From the NCBI GenBank assembly GCA_009760855.2, contig WPIO01000064.1:980001-1042000 (forward strand): a stretch of 62,000 nt of DNA. Reading direction: 5' to 3'. Position 1 is the first letter of the stretch. Each line of letters starts with the position of its first letter. The notes below the pieces were generated by a model. That model had not been told where the DNA came from. It saw nothing but the letters and a program-made list of their open reading frames with translations, and did not search any database. Below are positions 25,106 through 36,994 of this stretch, in pieces. The translations under genes and the position numbers were made by a program. Source of the stretch: Cristatella mucedo. Taxonomy: Eukaryota > Bryozoa > Phylactolaemata > Cristatellidae.

Positions 25106-25534
25106 TGGCTAAGTTTGTCTGCCAGTGAAGACCACAGAGGGGATATACAGGGTTATCAGGAGACAAGCTCTTCTTACTAAACTTTATTGGCAAGGTAGCC
25201 ACACCGCATGCTGAAACGTCAATGCGAAAATTGCATCTGGTGGATGGGGCTTTATGGAGGCGTGACTAGTGTAAGGAATCTGTGCTTGGATTACTAAGAT
25301 CGTCTAGCTACTTATCTCATTCATACTTGTCTCATTCCTCTCATTGGCAGTATCGTATGCTAGCTATCCACTTATACTTTAAGCCTTGTCGGGTGAATCA
25401 ATCAACTTGTTCGCACTTAAACTTTCAAGTCATGTAATGGGCCTTATTCCATTATTTTCTTATTCCATTTGAACTGCTCCATCCGTGTCATATTGTCTTC
25501 GAATAGTCATTGCTGTATGCGTTGTCGCCCTGGT

Positions 25535-25665
25535 TTGGCCGCGGGTGTAAGGTGCTAGCCTTCAATGACCAAGGTCATGAGCCAAATGGCAAATAGAAAG
25601 AGCCTGGATGGAGATTAGGTTTTCTTAGGACGCTTCACCAATAAGTTATATATTCGTCATGTTTT
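25535..25665 (+). mobile_element. Type-1 SINE (tRNA-like head, L2 tail) in intron 4
   Basis: The head GGGTGTAAGGTGCTAGCC and CAAGGTCATGAGCC is followed by GAGCCTGGATGGAGATTAGG, TTTTCTTAGGACGCTTCACC and AATAAG. The second part aligns with the L2 3' end. Confidence 0.72.
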
Positions 25666-25754
25666 TTTGCTGATTCATAAGTGATTTTCCCAAAAATTTT
25701 CTTACTTACCTTTAAGTTTCATTTTTAATATCTTCTTCTTTGTTAGATTGGCTT

Positions 25755-25872
25755 TATATTTACATCTTATTATTAACCACGCGATCGTGCTTCCTTTCCA
25801 GCAAATGTAAAGTGCCTAGAGAGAGATATTGAGTTCTGTGAGGGACTATAATAAATTTATTATTCTTATTTT
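25755..25872 (+). mobile_element. L2-type LINE 3' tail in intron 4
   Basis: CAGCAAATGTAAAGTGCCTA, GAGAGAGATATTGAG and a terminal TTATTATT match the L2 3' end. Confidence 0.72.
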
Positions 25873-26362
25873 GAAGTTATTATTTGCCAAATCGCAACTG
25901 ATTGCTATTTAGCATTCCTGCTGACACACTCACATGTTCTTATCCCAGATTCAATCCCGTATCTGCTTTTCTTTAGCTCTGAGCCAAAAACGGAGAGTGC
26001 TTTTTATTAAACCTTAGCTTACAGTAGTATTTTTTCATCTTCATTTGCAAAGGTTGTGCTAACCTGTGCCCCGTTCTAACCTCCCAAAGCTCTAGCAATT
26101 ATTGGTAAAGGTTGCATTGAAAGGACAATAATTCCACAAGAGATATCATAACTATAAAAGAATTTCCTGGTCCGCCCACTTGTTAGCTGTTTCACGGCAA
26201 GTAAAATGGTACCAACATGCTCATTGAAGCCCACCATTAACTAATAATGATTCAAATGAAAAAGTACCTTGATCCCTGTTTGAGCTTAGTCCGTCTGGCA
26301 TCGGTAGCCATTGGCGTATCTCGTCGCTAATGTACTCGGTCATTCTGTTAATTCTATCATAG

Positions 26363-26856
26363 GAACTGCTGAAGCAAGGAAGGAATACAAGGCTCATAAA
26401 CGGAAGGCTCGAACCACGGCCAAGCCTCAGCACCCGTGCACAGGAGGCGCCGACGTCCAACCGAGCCAGTCGTGTCACTTTGTTCGGCATAGAGGCAGTC
26501 GATCGCACATCGTCAGCGTCCAGGCCGCTTTTCCCAGCGGCTCGAGAAGTGTCAATGGACGAGGAGAGAACATCGACAGAACATCGCCAGCTCCCCTGAC
26601 CTACATGACCACTGCTCGGCCTTTATCCCCGTGGCTCGTTAACACCGTCGAGTCGCAGACGACGGCTGCCAGTGTGCTGACCAGGCCACTGGCCATGACT
26701 CGTCAGACTGGCTCCACACCGATGACACCGGTTGAAGGTCGGGACGGCTCGATGGTGGCAGCCGCCGTCAATGTATTTTCGTCAGACTACTACGGCTACT
26801 ACCTGAGGCTAGCGAAGCAGGCTCTCGGGGAGAGAGCTGAACGGCACGGAAACTAG
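26363..26856 (+). CDS. RSPO: R-spondin exon 5: basic region and long C-terminal tail
   Basis: The acceptor is TTCTATCATAG| at 26362, phase 1, and the reading frame ends at TAG 26854-26856. The exon encodes residues 276-439. Its first 20 residues hold a dense basic cluster (RKEYKAHKRKAR), the hallmark of the region after TSP1 in R-spondins that binds heparan sulphate. A roughly 140-residue tail rich in Ser, Thr, Pro and Arg follows, with only two cysteines (near its start) and no recognised domain. Vertebrate R-spondins end much sooner after the basic region, so this tail is unusually long. Support is the phase match, the acceptor, the basic cluster and an open frame of 163 codons. A further internal exon in the 2.4-kb intron 4 is possible but not seen. 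Confidence 0.78.
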
Positions 26857-28384
26857 ATGAGTGCAGTCCAGCTCCTTGACGCGTCGGAAGCCACGCATTT
26901 AGTGGCTCGCTCCAGACAGCTGCTGGTCCCCGTGCGAGCGTTTTCTAGTTGAGAGGCACGCTGCGGGCAGCAAATACGAATTCTAGTCTCTTACTACGGC
27001 TGACCGACGTGTAACTACTGGTGACTGCTGCAGTGCCCTATCACCAGGCAGACAGAATATTCTTTGTCGTCTCATGGTCTCGAGGGCCGCGAAGCAGCCT
27101 GCAGCTGCAATCCCTCCAATACCAGCCGAAAGATAGTCGCGAAGCATTTTAATTTATTTATCCCTTAAATTATTCACCAAACCGGTTTGGAGCAGAGAGC
27201 GATAGCCACTTATCGTCATCGCACCACAGGCTTGGATTACTGGGCAGCCAGTAAAGGCTGGTTCGTCGTCCGGCGCTACCGAGAATAATGTTGAAGTGTT
27301 GGAGTAACAGTTGTGGCAGCTCAGTCTTTAGCTAGCTGTTCGTCGTGTTAACCTATTAGCTCAGAACGAGGTTGACTCGGTCCAACTGATGTTTCTGCAA
27401 ATAATGTCAATCACTTCGATTGCACCTGATTTTTGACCAGCTGCCTAAGTCGTTCAGGAGAGCCTGGTTGTGGCAGCACGGACGTCCATGGGACGTGAAT
27501 GCCTCTAACGCAGATCTCTCGACTTGTACAGCCTAACTTGACCTGGCTTGTTTGAGCTGCCGGAATTTGCTCATTGCCAGGGCTTGGGTCTCCGACGATT
27601 GATCGCCATATCAGCTGCAGCTGCAACCATGCTGGCAATAGCAGAACAACTGAGAGGCTGATAATGATAAAAGGCCGTGCTCTGTTTCAAGGCTATGTTT
27701 GGCTTGAGCAAATAATAAAGAGTACATAAAAAGCCCAGACGCTCAAAAGTCGTAGTAATACTCCTGCTGGCACGAGGACTTGTGACCGTCTTGGTGAAGA
27801 GATGAGTTCAGTACAAGACGAGTTATTTATTGCTTCGACTCCGTTGTTCGGCTGTAGTAGTCGACTCTGGTCTGTCCGTAAGAGCTATAGATAACGTATC
27901 CTCCGCGAGTTGGGTTTGCAGCCTTTCAAGCAGCCGACTACTTAAAACAGTTGGCTCGGGTATTTCTTAACTAGTCCAGCGTCCACTGGCCGGCACTATG
28001 GCGGTTGAGAGCCTTGCGAGCTGGAAGAGCATCAGGGCTCGGTCCAGCTGGGCTCTTTTGTGACCACTGGTACAGTAGCGGCTGTCGCCTGGTACCTGCG
28101 AGCCATTCCAGGACGATAGGCTGGCTGTCCCTTTCATTAGTTTATGCCCTCGGTCAGTAGCAATATTCTCTGCGGGTCCATAGTATTGAAGTCACTCCAC
28201 AATCCCTGTAAAACAATAGAAGGTTTTGCCACGATGTATTTTTGCGACTTCTAATAACTTTATCAAACGTCCAAGTTCCTACCGTTTGGCCTCTCCTTTG
28301 CTGTTGCTGTTTAAAAATAACCTTTTGTATAAGGATTCCAAATAAAAATCAACTTAATAAAAATAATAGCCTTTTAGCACCCTT
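26857..28384 (+). other. Probable R-spondin 3' UTR followed by unassigned sequence
   Basis: No further ORF with a domain is visible. The first part is presumably 3' untranslated sequence. Confidence 0.35.
27714..27719 (+). terminator. Candidate polyadenylation signal AATAAA
   Basis: This is the first clear AATAAA that I see downstream of the R-spondin stop codon, about 860 bp after it. If used, it would give a 3' untranslated region of ordinary length. No convincing GT-rich downstream element is visible, so this is only a candidate. Confidence 0.25.
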
Positions 28385-28387
28385 GAA

Positions 28388-28515
28388 CCTGGTTCTTAGC
28401 CGAGGGCGTAAGTTGCTCGCTCTTCAAGACCTAAGTCATGGGTTTGAGTCTTGCAGTGGGTGATCTAGTCATTTCCAACTGCAATCGGAGGTGATAAATG
28501 TTAAATCTCTCCTGT
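28388..28515 (+). mobile_element. Type-2 SINE, degraded
   Basis: The tRNA-like head includes GGGCGTAAGTTGCTCGC and B-box-like GGTTTGAGTCT at 28441-28451, followed by GCAGTGGGTGA and ACTGCAATCGGAGGTGATA, as in the type-2 copies at 45.9 and 48.7 kb. Confidence 0.65.
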
Positions 28516-29039
28516 TTCTACGAGAATTTAACTGCCTGTGTGTTGCTAAGTCATAGTAGACGTAACATTACACGTCAATTACATGTCACTCCTGGAAGTA
28601 CTGGTCACGGACGACAACACTGCTCTACCTTGACACATGATGCAAGTGTGCCTTCTTTCGGCGTGACAAAGGGAAGGACGTACGTTTTCGTTTTAAAATA
28701 AGGCTGTTAAATCAGCCAACATATGTTTTAGAAGATCAAAGCATCTATCTTTGCTTAGGCTAATGTGCGCTTTTCGCATATCTTCAGCGTTTATACTCGC
28801 TTGGTTCTCACAGATTAATAGAATTACAGACGGAATACACGTACTTTTAGCCACTGGACATTTGAAAAGAAACCCCGCTGTATGCAAATTGTGCTGCCGA
28901 GAGTAATTGCCAAAATATCAGCTGCTAAGTTGTGGCTCACTTGGGCAAAAATTCCTAGCAGTTACTGATGTGGTGGGCTACTGGCTTCCTGAAGCGTAAT
29001 AATGAAGATCAGTCAAATACTTGTGGGTCAACCTAGCGT

Positions 29040-29450
29040 CACCTGAAATTTGAAAACCTCATCCTCAAGATTGATTCATTTAGGATCACTTTGATTGTGT
29101 CTTCCCGTAAGCTAAGTGCATTATTCCAAAGAGACTTGTCATTAGAGGAACACATTTGCTCCATTTACAAGTCAGCCTTATTGCTGGTAAGGAACATTTA
29201 CAAAATTAGCGTCTGCTTAGACAGGGGTTCGACAATCAAACTAAACCAGTTCTCAAGTGTGAAATCTTATGTAGATTACTGCACTGTCATTAATTCGTGA
29301 CTCCCTGACTGCAATTGGTGCAAACCTCGACAGCTCGTCCAGTCTGTCGTCAGCGTCGCTGTCGCCCCATAGCTGACCACTTCTGACTGAGCTTAAGTGG
29401 CTTCATGTAAAGTTTTGAGTCAATTTTAAGGTACACAGTCGCGCTTGCAG
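29040..29450 (+). mobile_element. L2-type reverse transcriptase relic
   Basis: The + frame from 29091 reads ALFQRDLSLEEHICS, ACKIS/VCLDRGSTIKL-like sequence and SVKSYVDYCTVINS. It aligns with the L2 segment VIFQSDLSLDDHIS, ACLDKDTTSKL and TSRLDFCNSLL. It is broken and lacks its 3' tail; the 13-bp minisatellite begins shortly after. Confidence 0.75.
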
Positions 29451-29507
29451 GTCGCTTTGCTCTCTTGGACCAGCTCGACCTACTCGACCACACCGTACGC
29501 CCCCTCC

Positions 29508-29772
29508 ACGGTATCCTTCCATGGTATCCTTCCACGGTACCCTTCCACGGTATCCTTCCACGGTACCCTTCCACGGTATCCTTCCACGGTATCCTTCCAC
29601 GGTATCCTTCCACGGTATCCTTCCACGGTATCCTTCCACGGTATCCTTCCACGGTATCCTTCCACGGTATCCTTCCACGGTATCCTTCCATAGTATCCTT
29701 CCACGGTATCCTTCCACGGTATCCTTCCACTGTATCCTTCCACGGTATCCTTCCACAGTATCCTTCCACGGT
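29508..29772. repeat. 13-bp minisatellite, about 20 copies
   Basis: Unit GGTATCCTTCCAC is repeated head to tail with few substitutions (CCC for TCC, TAG for ACG). Since 13 is not a multiple of three and the unit lacks stops, all three frames of both strands stay open, giving 13-residue peptide repeats. There is no supporting gene structure. Confidence 0.97.
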
Positions 29773-29775
29773 CAC

Positions 29776-30635
29776 CTTGCCGTTCCTTTGATCATTTGCA
29801 CTAAGTTGAAAGGTTTTGGTCGTCAAGCCTTCAGCTTATTTCCACCAAAAGTCTAGCACTCTCTGCTCGCTTCTGTCACCACATTTCTCATTGGCTTTCG
29901 ATCATTCACATCTCCAGATAAAGATGCATCTAGTTCAGGTCGGCTTTTTGTTCGCCCCAGTGAACTTGTCTTCGCTCCTGCGTACCTTGCGTTATTTCGT
30001 GTGCACGATTCAATGCGTGCTCCCGTCTCGAGGTCCTTCTTACCGGGAAGAGCATGCATTTCCACGCGCTTTGCTTAAGCATGGTGGCCTAAGCACGATA
30101 CGTGGCTGCTTTAGCAAGCTTAATGCCGAGCATACCGCACATCCTCCTAATTTATTTATTCTCCTACAGCCAACGAGTTGGTAAAGCTCTCAGATTGAGA
30201 TTTAGTTCCATTTAGGTTCTGTAAGAACGAGCTATTGTTATCGCAATTGTGAGTAAAATATGAAGCCGTCGGTCAAAATTGCTGTCGCTAACTTATGCAA
30301 GAGACAAATGGTAATATTTAATTAGCTAACTGCGTTGGATTTCCCGACGTGCAGCTTTACTGGCGTCGAAAACTTTGCGATTATTATTCTGAAGAGCCTC
30401 AGAAAAGGTCTGGTAGCTTTTGATGAGATTTATAGGCCAACACAGTGCCACGACGCAGGAAGTGAGGAGCACTCGGCCACGACGCAGGAAGTGAACAGCA
30501 CTCGAGATATCTGTAAGCATCTTGAACTGGCCTCTCTTGTGCGTTTATGCAAACGAAGCCGACTACCTCATCTCCCGCCTTCTCGCCGTACACTCGAATT
30601 CGGGCATACATTCATAGACGCATGACAACATTTCG
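29776..30635. other. No gene seen
   Basis: A 20-base direct repeat (CACGACGCAGGAAGTGA) occurs at about 30449 and 30478. No domain-bearing ORF is visible. Confidence 0.4.
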
Positions 30636-31645
<1,010 letters not shown>

Positions 31646-31649
31646 GGTT

Positions 31650-32145
31650 TTAAAATCGATTCAATGCTTTCTAGGGAGCCATGTAAGCTCATACAGAAGT
31701 GCCGTGACGTGGCAGCCACGTCTTCGATAACAGAACATACGAGCTGCTAAGTTGTGTGCCAGTTGTAGAAAGGTAATGGTGCAGGCAGGTAGTCCTGACT
31801 AAATTCCAATTCAGTAATTTTGACGCGATGTCACGAATACACTAACTAGCTTGGCTGTCGGACTCTTATACAAGCAGGCCCTGACTTTGAAGAAGTTATT
31901 TAGCTGAAATTAGGCTAACTTGGTAGCAGATAAAAGCTGTTCATATAGTGACAAACCATTGTGAAATAGTGCGCCTATACTGTTGGCATACTTCATGGGA
32001 CTGACGCTAGATGAACAAATGTTGAGGTTGAGGTTTTTCAACTTCCGGCAGACACTAGATTTGCCCCCAAATATATAGGTTGTTTGTATCGTCGGCAAGC
32101 TTCAGGAAGTAAATTGCCATGTAAATGCAAATTGCTCCGATGCAG
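31650..32145 (-). mobile_element. Old L2-type LINE relic
   Basis: The minus strand aligns weakly but collinearly with the L2 reverse transcriptase C-terminal half: the segment around GCGATGTCACGAATACACTA matches GGGATGTCACGAATGCATGA in the 58-kb copy, and GATTTGCCCCCAAATATATA matches its GGTTTGCCCATAGCTAGTAA region. Confidence 0.6.
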
Positions 32146-32436
32146 GCTTAAAGGGAATAAACTGTCAGACGGAAAGGCAGACATTAGGGTGATGAAGGCA
32201 TGATTAGACTGATCGAAAGATACAGGAGCCGGGTGGTGTCGGTCGCATATTAAGGAAAGCCAAGACCCTCTTTTGAGCGTCTGAAGCTTGGCACCGAAGG
32301 CGGACCGCTCAGCGGCTCTCTCAGTGACCAAACTAAAAAGAACGTCCTCTTTAGTCCTTCTAAGAGCACGATCGTTCTGTCTAAGAAATAAGTCACACGT
32401 TCGCTGCCCAACTACGCCTATAGAGCCGATATATTA

Positions 32437-32616
32437 AAAGAAAAGTACTAGCTGATTCAACAGCCTCTTTTTTATATTGACAGGAGAGCCTTCATGGCTA
32501 ACAACACCGCTTGCAATGGCACTACAGGATCACCGACCGCAGGATTCGAAATCATGACCTCGGGAACGAGGTCGTTAAAAACACGACCTTACCTAGTGTG
32601 CCATCACGGCTCACTG
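32437..32616 (-). mobile_element. Type-2 SINE
   Basis: Read on the minus strand: head GTGAGCCGTGATGGCACACT then AGGTAAGG (A box), degraded B box, GGTCGGTGATC, and a tail GAGGCTGTTGAATCAGCTAG. The family shares this layout at 35066, 36995 and 45867. Confidence 0.82.
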
Positions 32617-33134
32617 AAGCCGTGTAACGTCAATCTCTGGAAGTTTCCAAGGCGATGGCGTTGGGTGAATAGTCGTGCATGCCATTTTGGGCACTTGGTG
32701 CTGGTAGCTGCCGAGTCAACTAACAATGCCGCTAAAGGCCAGAGGCTACGAATTAGTTAGGTAACAGCAGACCAGCTTACGAGGTAGACGTACACATTAC
32801 AGACCGCCGGGCCTGTTTTTCTTACGTGTGCTGGCTTCGGCGTGCTTTTCTGTCATCGCAGGACAGGGGCTGATATTTGCATCCACTCCTCTCTCCCAGC
32901 ATTCCCCAGTGGCTCGCAGTTGACATCGAGAACTATACACAGCTATCATGGATTAAAAAAACGTCGCGTCTTTCCCGTGATCGATGGGTGCTAAATCCGA
33001 AGTGCCTGCATAAGGCTGCAGGGTTAGTCGAGAATTTTAAACAGATTTAGCCAGGCGTCACATTTCCGGTCAGAGCTGCAATAGCTTCCGGTTGATTACC
33101 GGATACTGAGCGAGGATTCAATTTCACTCGAAAG

Positions 33135-33440
33135 GTCCGCCAAGGCTTTGCTCCATCGTACCTTGCTTAACTGCAGAACCAGCTTTTGCTTCTTTGTGCC
33201 CTCAGGTCCTCTGCGGACGGTAAATTTGCTCTTCCATGCGCACCCTTACAAAACTGTTGGGAATAGAAGCTATTTCTCTGCAGGTCTTGTACTGTGAAAC
33301 GCACTCCCACAGTTCTTACGAAAAAACCCCATCTCTCTTGTCGCCGACCGCGAAAAATCCGACCAGCTGGCCTTCGCTGTTGTGGTCATGCTACTCGCTT
33401 CCTCGACTGACATCTGCTGGCTACCACTGTTCCCGCCGAA
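33135..33440 (+). mobile_element. Family B reverse transcriptase C-terminal relic
   Basis: The + strand reads APSYLA, LLLLCALRSSADGKFALP and similar. This aligns with family B LAPPYLAELLHQFLPLCALR and SCVDNKLAVPFLRLKTVGDR. Stops and frameshifts are present. Confidence 0.7.
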
Positions 33441-34103
33441 AGCCGCTCCGGCTCTGAGGAAGCCGTAGAGAATTCTCCAACGTTACTTCCGTCCACTTCG
33501 TACTTTGAGTTACAGGAGGGGACGTATCGCTTTGCAAGGTACCGGAACGAGACTACGACGCAACGGCGGCTTTCTCACCTTCACCTTCAAGTAAATACTG
33601 CTGGCTTAAAGGGAATCAGCGAGGAAGCAGAGACATGGTGTGCAAACGATTCAACAGAACTAGCTCAGCCAAATGTGTGGCCTTGAAAAAATATTGCAAA
33701 CAGTTGCATAGTTTTTGAGCTGCAATGGACCAACAGTTGTTAGCAAACAACTAGCAAGGCACTTATGGTGCAACAAGCTCCTAAGCTTATTTGGATATTA
33801 AAAGTTTACATGGCTGCCCGAGCAGCCAGCTAAGGCAAACTGAAGGTTGGAGACACGCTGCACGAGCTTGTACCTGATGCATTTATTTGCTTGCGGTCCC
33901 GCAGGACTTCCAGTAGAGATGAGATGCAGCGAACACTGGAAATCAGCATGATCCCTGGCTGCCGACCAATTTAGCACTTACACAGGCTCTCTTACCAGAA
34001 TCGTCAAAGGAAAGTCTCAGGGAAAAACGCTGGCAGTACATGCTGATCCTAAATATTGAGCATTCTGCATCTATATCATAGGTCACCTTAGGATGCTAAC
34101 TGT

Positions 34104-34175
34104 TTAATCGACTGAGGACGAGATTGCTGGTCCCTCAAGATCCGAATATCTATGCATCACCAGCAGCTTCTTATT
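34104..34175. repeat. Unclassified dispersed repeat Y, copy 1
   Basis: GTTTAATCGACTGAGGACGA, GATTGCTGGT and ATGCATCACCAGCAGCT match a second copy at 35764-35835 with roughly one difference in four bases. No element type is recognised. Confidence 0.55.
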
Positions 34176-35065
34176 TTTATCCTCTGCAATTTATGGAGCA
34201 TCGTGAGTGGAGGCCAAGAGCGGAGGCCTGTTGACCAACAGGTTCAGGCAGGAGAAGATAATTCCGTTGCACTGATCAAATCACAACCTTGCTAAAAAAA
34301 ATTCGGTCTGCTCGGCTTGACCTTGTCGTACTCGATTCTAACGAGCTGCGATGTTTATGCTTGGAAAAAGCTGGAAGCTACTTAAGTAGGTCGCAGTCTT
34401 ATGAATCGGTTTCCGTTAGATCGGCAGTCAGCTCAAGACAGCATGGCGGCAGATTAAGCCTTGCAAACTCATAGACATAGTAACAACTTTAGGGACCCAG
34501 CTAGCGCCTACTACTGAACACGTGCCTGATGGTCATTTTTTTTAGACTACTCATTAGACTTCTGCTATCTAAGCGGCTCCGGTTATGGCTTAGGAGACAG
34601 TAGGCATAGACAGCATTAAAGGCTGCTGAACATGCTGAGAACGGCAATGGAGCTCAAACCTGCATTAAGCAGAGTAAGCTAAAGTTTGACGGTCGATATA
34701 ATTTCCGTCGGATTTGTTGGCATACAATTGGTAAATTCTTGAAAAGAATGAGCCCATACGTTCCGCGAGCTGAGACTAGTGCAGCAGGCAACAGCGTGCC
34801 TTCAGAGGAGGCGTATGCGTTCATCTTCGCAGCCAGTCCGTCTGATAATCTCCGTCACGATGCTTCTTGGCTCACAGAAGCTGATGAGAGCCAGTGCTGG
34901 GATAGAGAACTGTTGGCCCGAATTTTTGAATGCAGCTGAGAGCGTCAAAATGAGGCGAGACACTTGAGATGCCTGGTATCGGCACAGTACACATTGAACC
35001 CGCGGTCGAGGGCAAACGCTACACAGCGAAATTGCATAATATACTGTAGGTGCCTCAACTGGCTA

Positions 35066-35254
35066 AGGATCTAAATAAATAAATCCTAGCTGATTGAAAA
35101 TGCCTCTTTTTGTTTAGCGGCAGAAGAGCCTTTATGGCTATCACCACCGCTTGCAGTCGCGATTAAGGATCGCCCACCAAAGGAATCAAACCCACGACCT
35201 CGGGACCGAGGTCGTGAAAGCAACCGCCTTACCTAGTGTGCCATCACGGCTCAC
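35066..35254 (-). mobile_element. Type-2 SINE
   Basis: Minus-strand head GTGAGCCGTGATGGCACACT then AGGTAAGGCGG, mirrored GACCTCGGTCCCGAGGTC, B-box-like GGTTTGATTCC, and tail AATCAGCTAGGATTTATTTA. Confidence 0.87.
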
Positions 35255-35763
35255 ATAGTTAGTCAGTGTACTGAGCAAGGATATCACTTGATATTTGAGC
35301 AAAATAGTGTACTTATAGTTAATCCGTCTGCAAACTTTCTTGCAGCTGTTGGTGCTAAAAAGGGGCAATTATTGTACATGTTGTGCGAGCCAATATTAGC
35401 AGACAGTGTTTTTGCATGTATAGCTTCTAAAATTCCTCTTTCAGTTGTAGCCACAGCTATACAGAAACGTGATAGTAGAAATTTTGAAACGCGGACGAAG
35501 CGAAAAATGAGGACAGGACTGGATTTCAGAGACAGCCATTCTTGCCTCAGTTTCTGCCCAGTCTGCTCGGAAGGTCAGAGGAAAAGACACCGACTTCCTA
35601 AAGAAGCCGCTGCTGAAACTGAAGCACCTGTCCTGTGGCTCTGCAGTTGGACTACATCCACCGGAGTCTACAGACGGATATATGGGCTTGCCGCTGTAAT
35701 CACCAAGGGGTGGTATGGAGATTGCTGCCCCTACTACATGGGTCTATTGGGAGCGGGTAATCG

Positions 35764-35835
35764 ATTAATCAACTGAGAACGAGATTGCCGGTTGCTTATT
35801 ACCCGATTACGTATGCGTCATCAGCAGCTGTATCC
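35764..35835. repeat. Unclassified dispersed repeat Y, copy 2
   Basis: ATTAATCAACTGAGAACGAG, ATTGCCGGTT and ATGCGTCATCAGCAGCT correspond to the copy at 34104-34175. Confidence 0.55.
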
Positions 35836-36682
35836 GTACGTTATCTGTCGCTAGGTGTTCTTTTTCTTGCTGACAGGTAGGCAGGAGTTGACAGATTTGT
35901 GGATAGCTTACGTGCATTTTGAATGCTAATCCCTAGTGGCAAAGGAGCTTCAAAAACCATATTTGTCCGTAGTGGAACGGCTGGGCGTGTAAGCAATACA
36001 GGTATGATTTTCAGTGAGATCCGTGGATGTTATACGGAACTGCGCAACTTTCAACACTAACTAAAGCAATTCCTTCCGCGATAAAGCCTGGAATGCTGTA
36101 CTAAGGGTGCTTCGGTGCAATCTCGCGGGGCAGTCGTGCTTAGAAATTTCTTAGCTGTACTTGCAATGAAAAATAGCAATGTAATTCAGCACACTTTGAC
36201 AGTGTGACCCACTGACTTACTTTGGCCGTATCTTCTAGCAAAATCAGTCACCAACGTTCTCGTGGGAAGCCACTTTATTTTTTTAGCGAAAAGCTGCCAT
36301 ACGCGAGTTAAGAAGATAATGAAAGATTCCAGTGCAGTTTAGAACAACGGTTGACTCATTGGCAACGGCGGAGAAGGCCCTACATTATTTGTGCCGTATC
36401 TCGCACGCATCCGAATTGCCAATCGCTAAACAATTGAGTCGCAGACAAGACAGCGGTTGGATGTCACTCCCAGATGGTGACTAGAGCCAGGCCTCTTTGC
36501 TGCCAGGATTTGAGGGCCCTTTAAGCTGGTTTTAAGTTAAAGACTGCATATCTTTCTGGTTGCCGAATTCTCTTTCTTTCAGACTGCTGACCACGAATTC
36601 CTCTGGCTAGAGCTCCTAGAACTAGGACGGCTCGTCTAGGATGACATCTTCTCTTCTCTGCACAGGGGAAACGAAACAGAGA

Positions 36683-36880
36683 TACAGTAGAACCAAGATT
36701 TCCATTCAGTTGGCAATACCCAAAGGTTTGACTATAGGGGCTAGACTTGCAAGAGTTTTATGTAAAGGCATGATCGGCAAGTAAAAGGAATTATAGCGCA
36801 CCATCAAAGTGTTTATTCGACGCGAACTAGGCGGTTGCTCATCGACTGGAATTAAGTCACACTTTCGTCGTCGGTTGCAA
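36683..36880. repeat. Unclassified dispersed repeat X, copy 1
   Basis: CAGTAGAACCAAGATTTCCA directly after a TA, then ATAGGGGCTAGACTTG and GTGTTTATTCGACGCGAACT, match in order a second copy at 61755-61960. The terminal CAGTAGAACC after TA is reminiscent of pogo-type ends, but no transposase is seen. Confidence 0.55.
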
Positions 36881-36994
36881 TTGATGGAAAATGGCGCAGC
36901 TAAGGTTGTTGACCTGCTGTGGGGAAGAGAGCAAAGGCACCTCTACCTTCTCTTGGCGCCTTCAATAAAAACGTCCCTAAAAATGCTTAAACTA

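Larger units (their letters stand above)
13002..26856 (+). other. RSPO: R-spondin gene locus (five coding exons)
   Basis: Five exons (13002-13209, 21972-22181, 22336-22482, 23708-23968, 26363-26856) join in frame into 439 codons plus stop. All four introns interrupt codons after base 1 (phase 1), begin with GT and end with AG. They span 13210-21971, 22182-22335, 22483-23707 and 23969-26362. The domain order is leader, furin-like 1, furin-like 2, thrombospondin type-1, basic tail, with one domain per exon, which is the known R-spondin architecture and exon plan. R-spondins are secreted ligands that bind LGR4/5/6-type receptors and ZNRF3/RNF43-type ubiquitin ligases and enhance Wnt/beta-catenin signalling. 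The predicted protein is longer than human RSPO1 (263 residues) because of longer N- and C-terminal parts. The joins are my inference from splice consensus and homology. Exon 1 is the weakest link, and an unseen extra exon cannot be excluded. Confidence 0.88.

Noticed and set aside
29508-29772. CRISPR-like regular array
   Set aside because: The 13-bp unit repeats head to tail without spacers; it is a minisatellite in animal DNA.
34739-34939. 66-codon ORF with protein-like composition
   Set aside because: Too short, no splice partners found and no family recognised.
35288-35776. 162-codon plus-strand ORF
   Set aside because: No domain recognised, it overlaps repeat Y at its end, and composition is not clearly coding.
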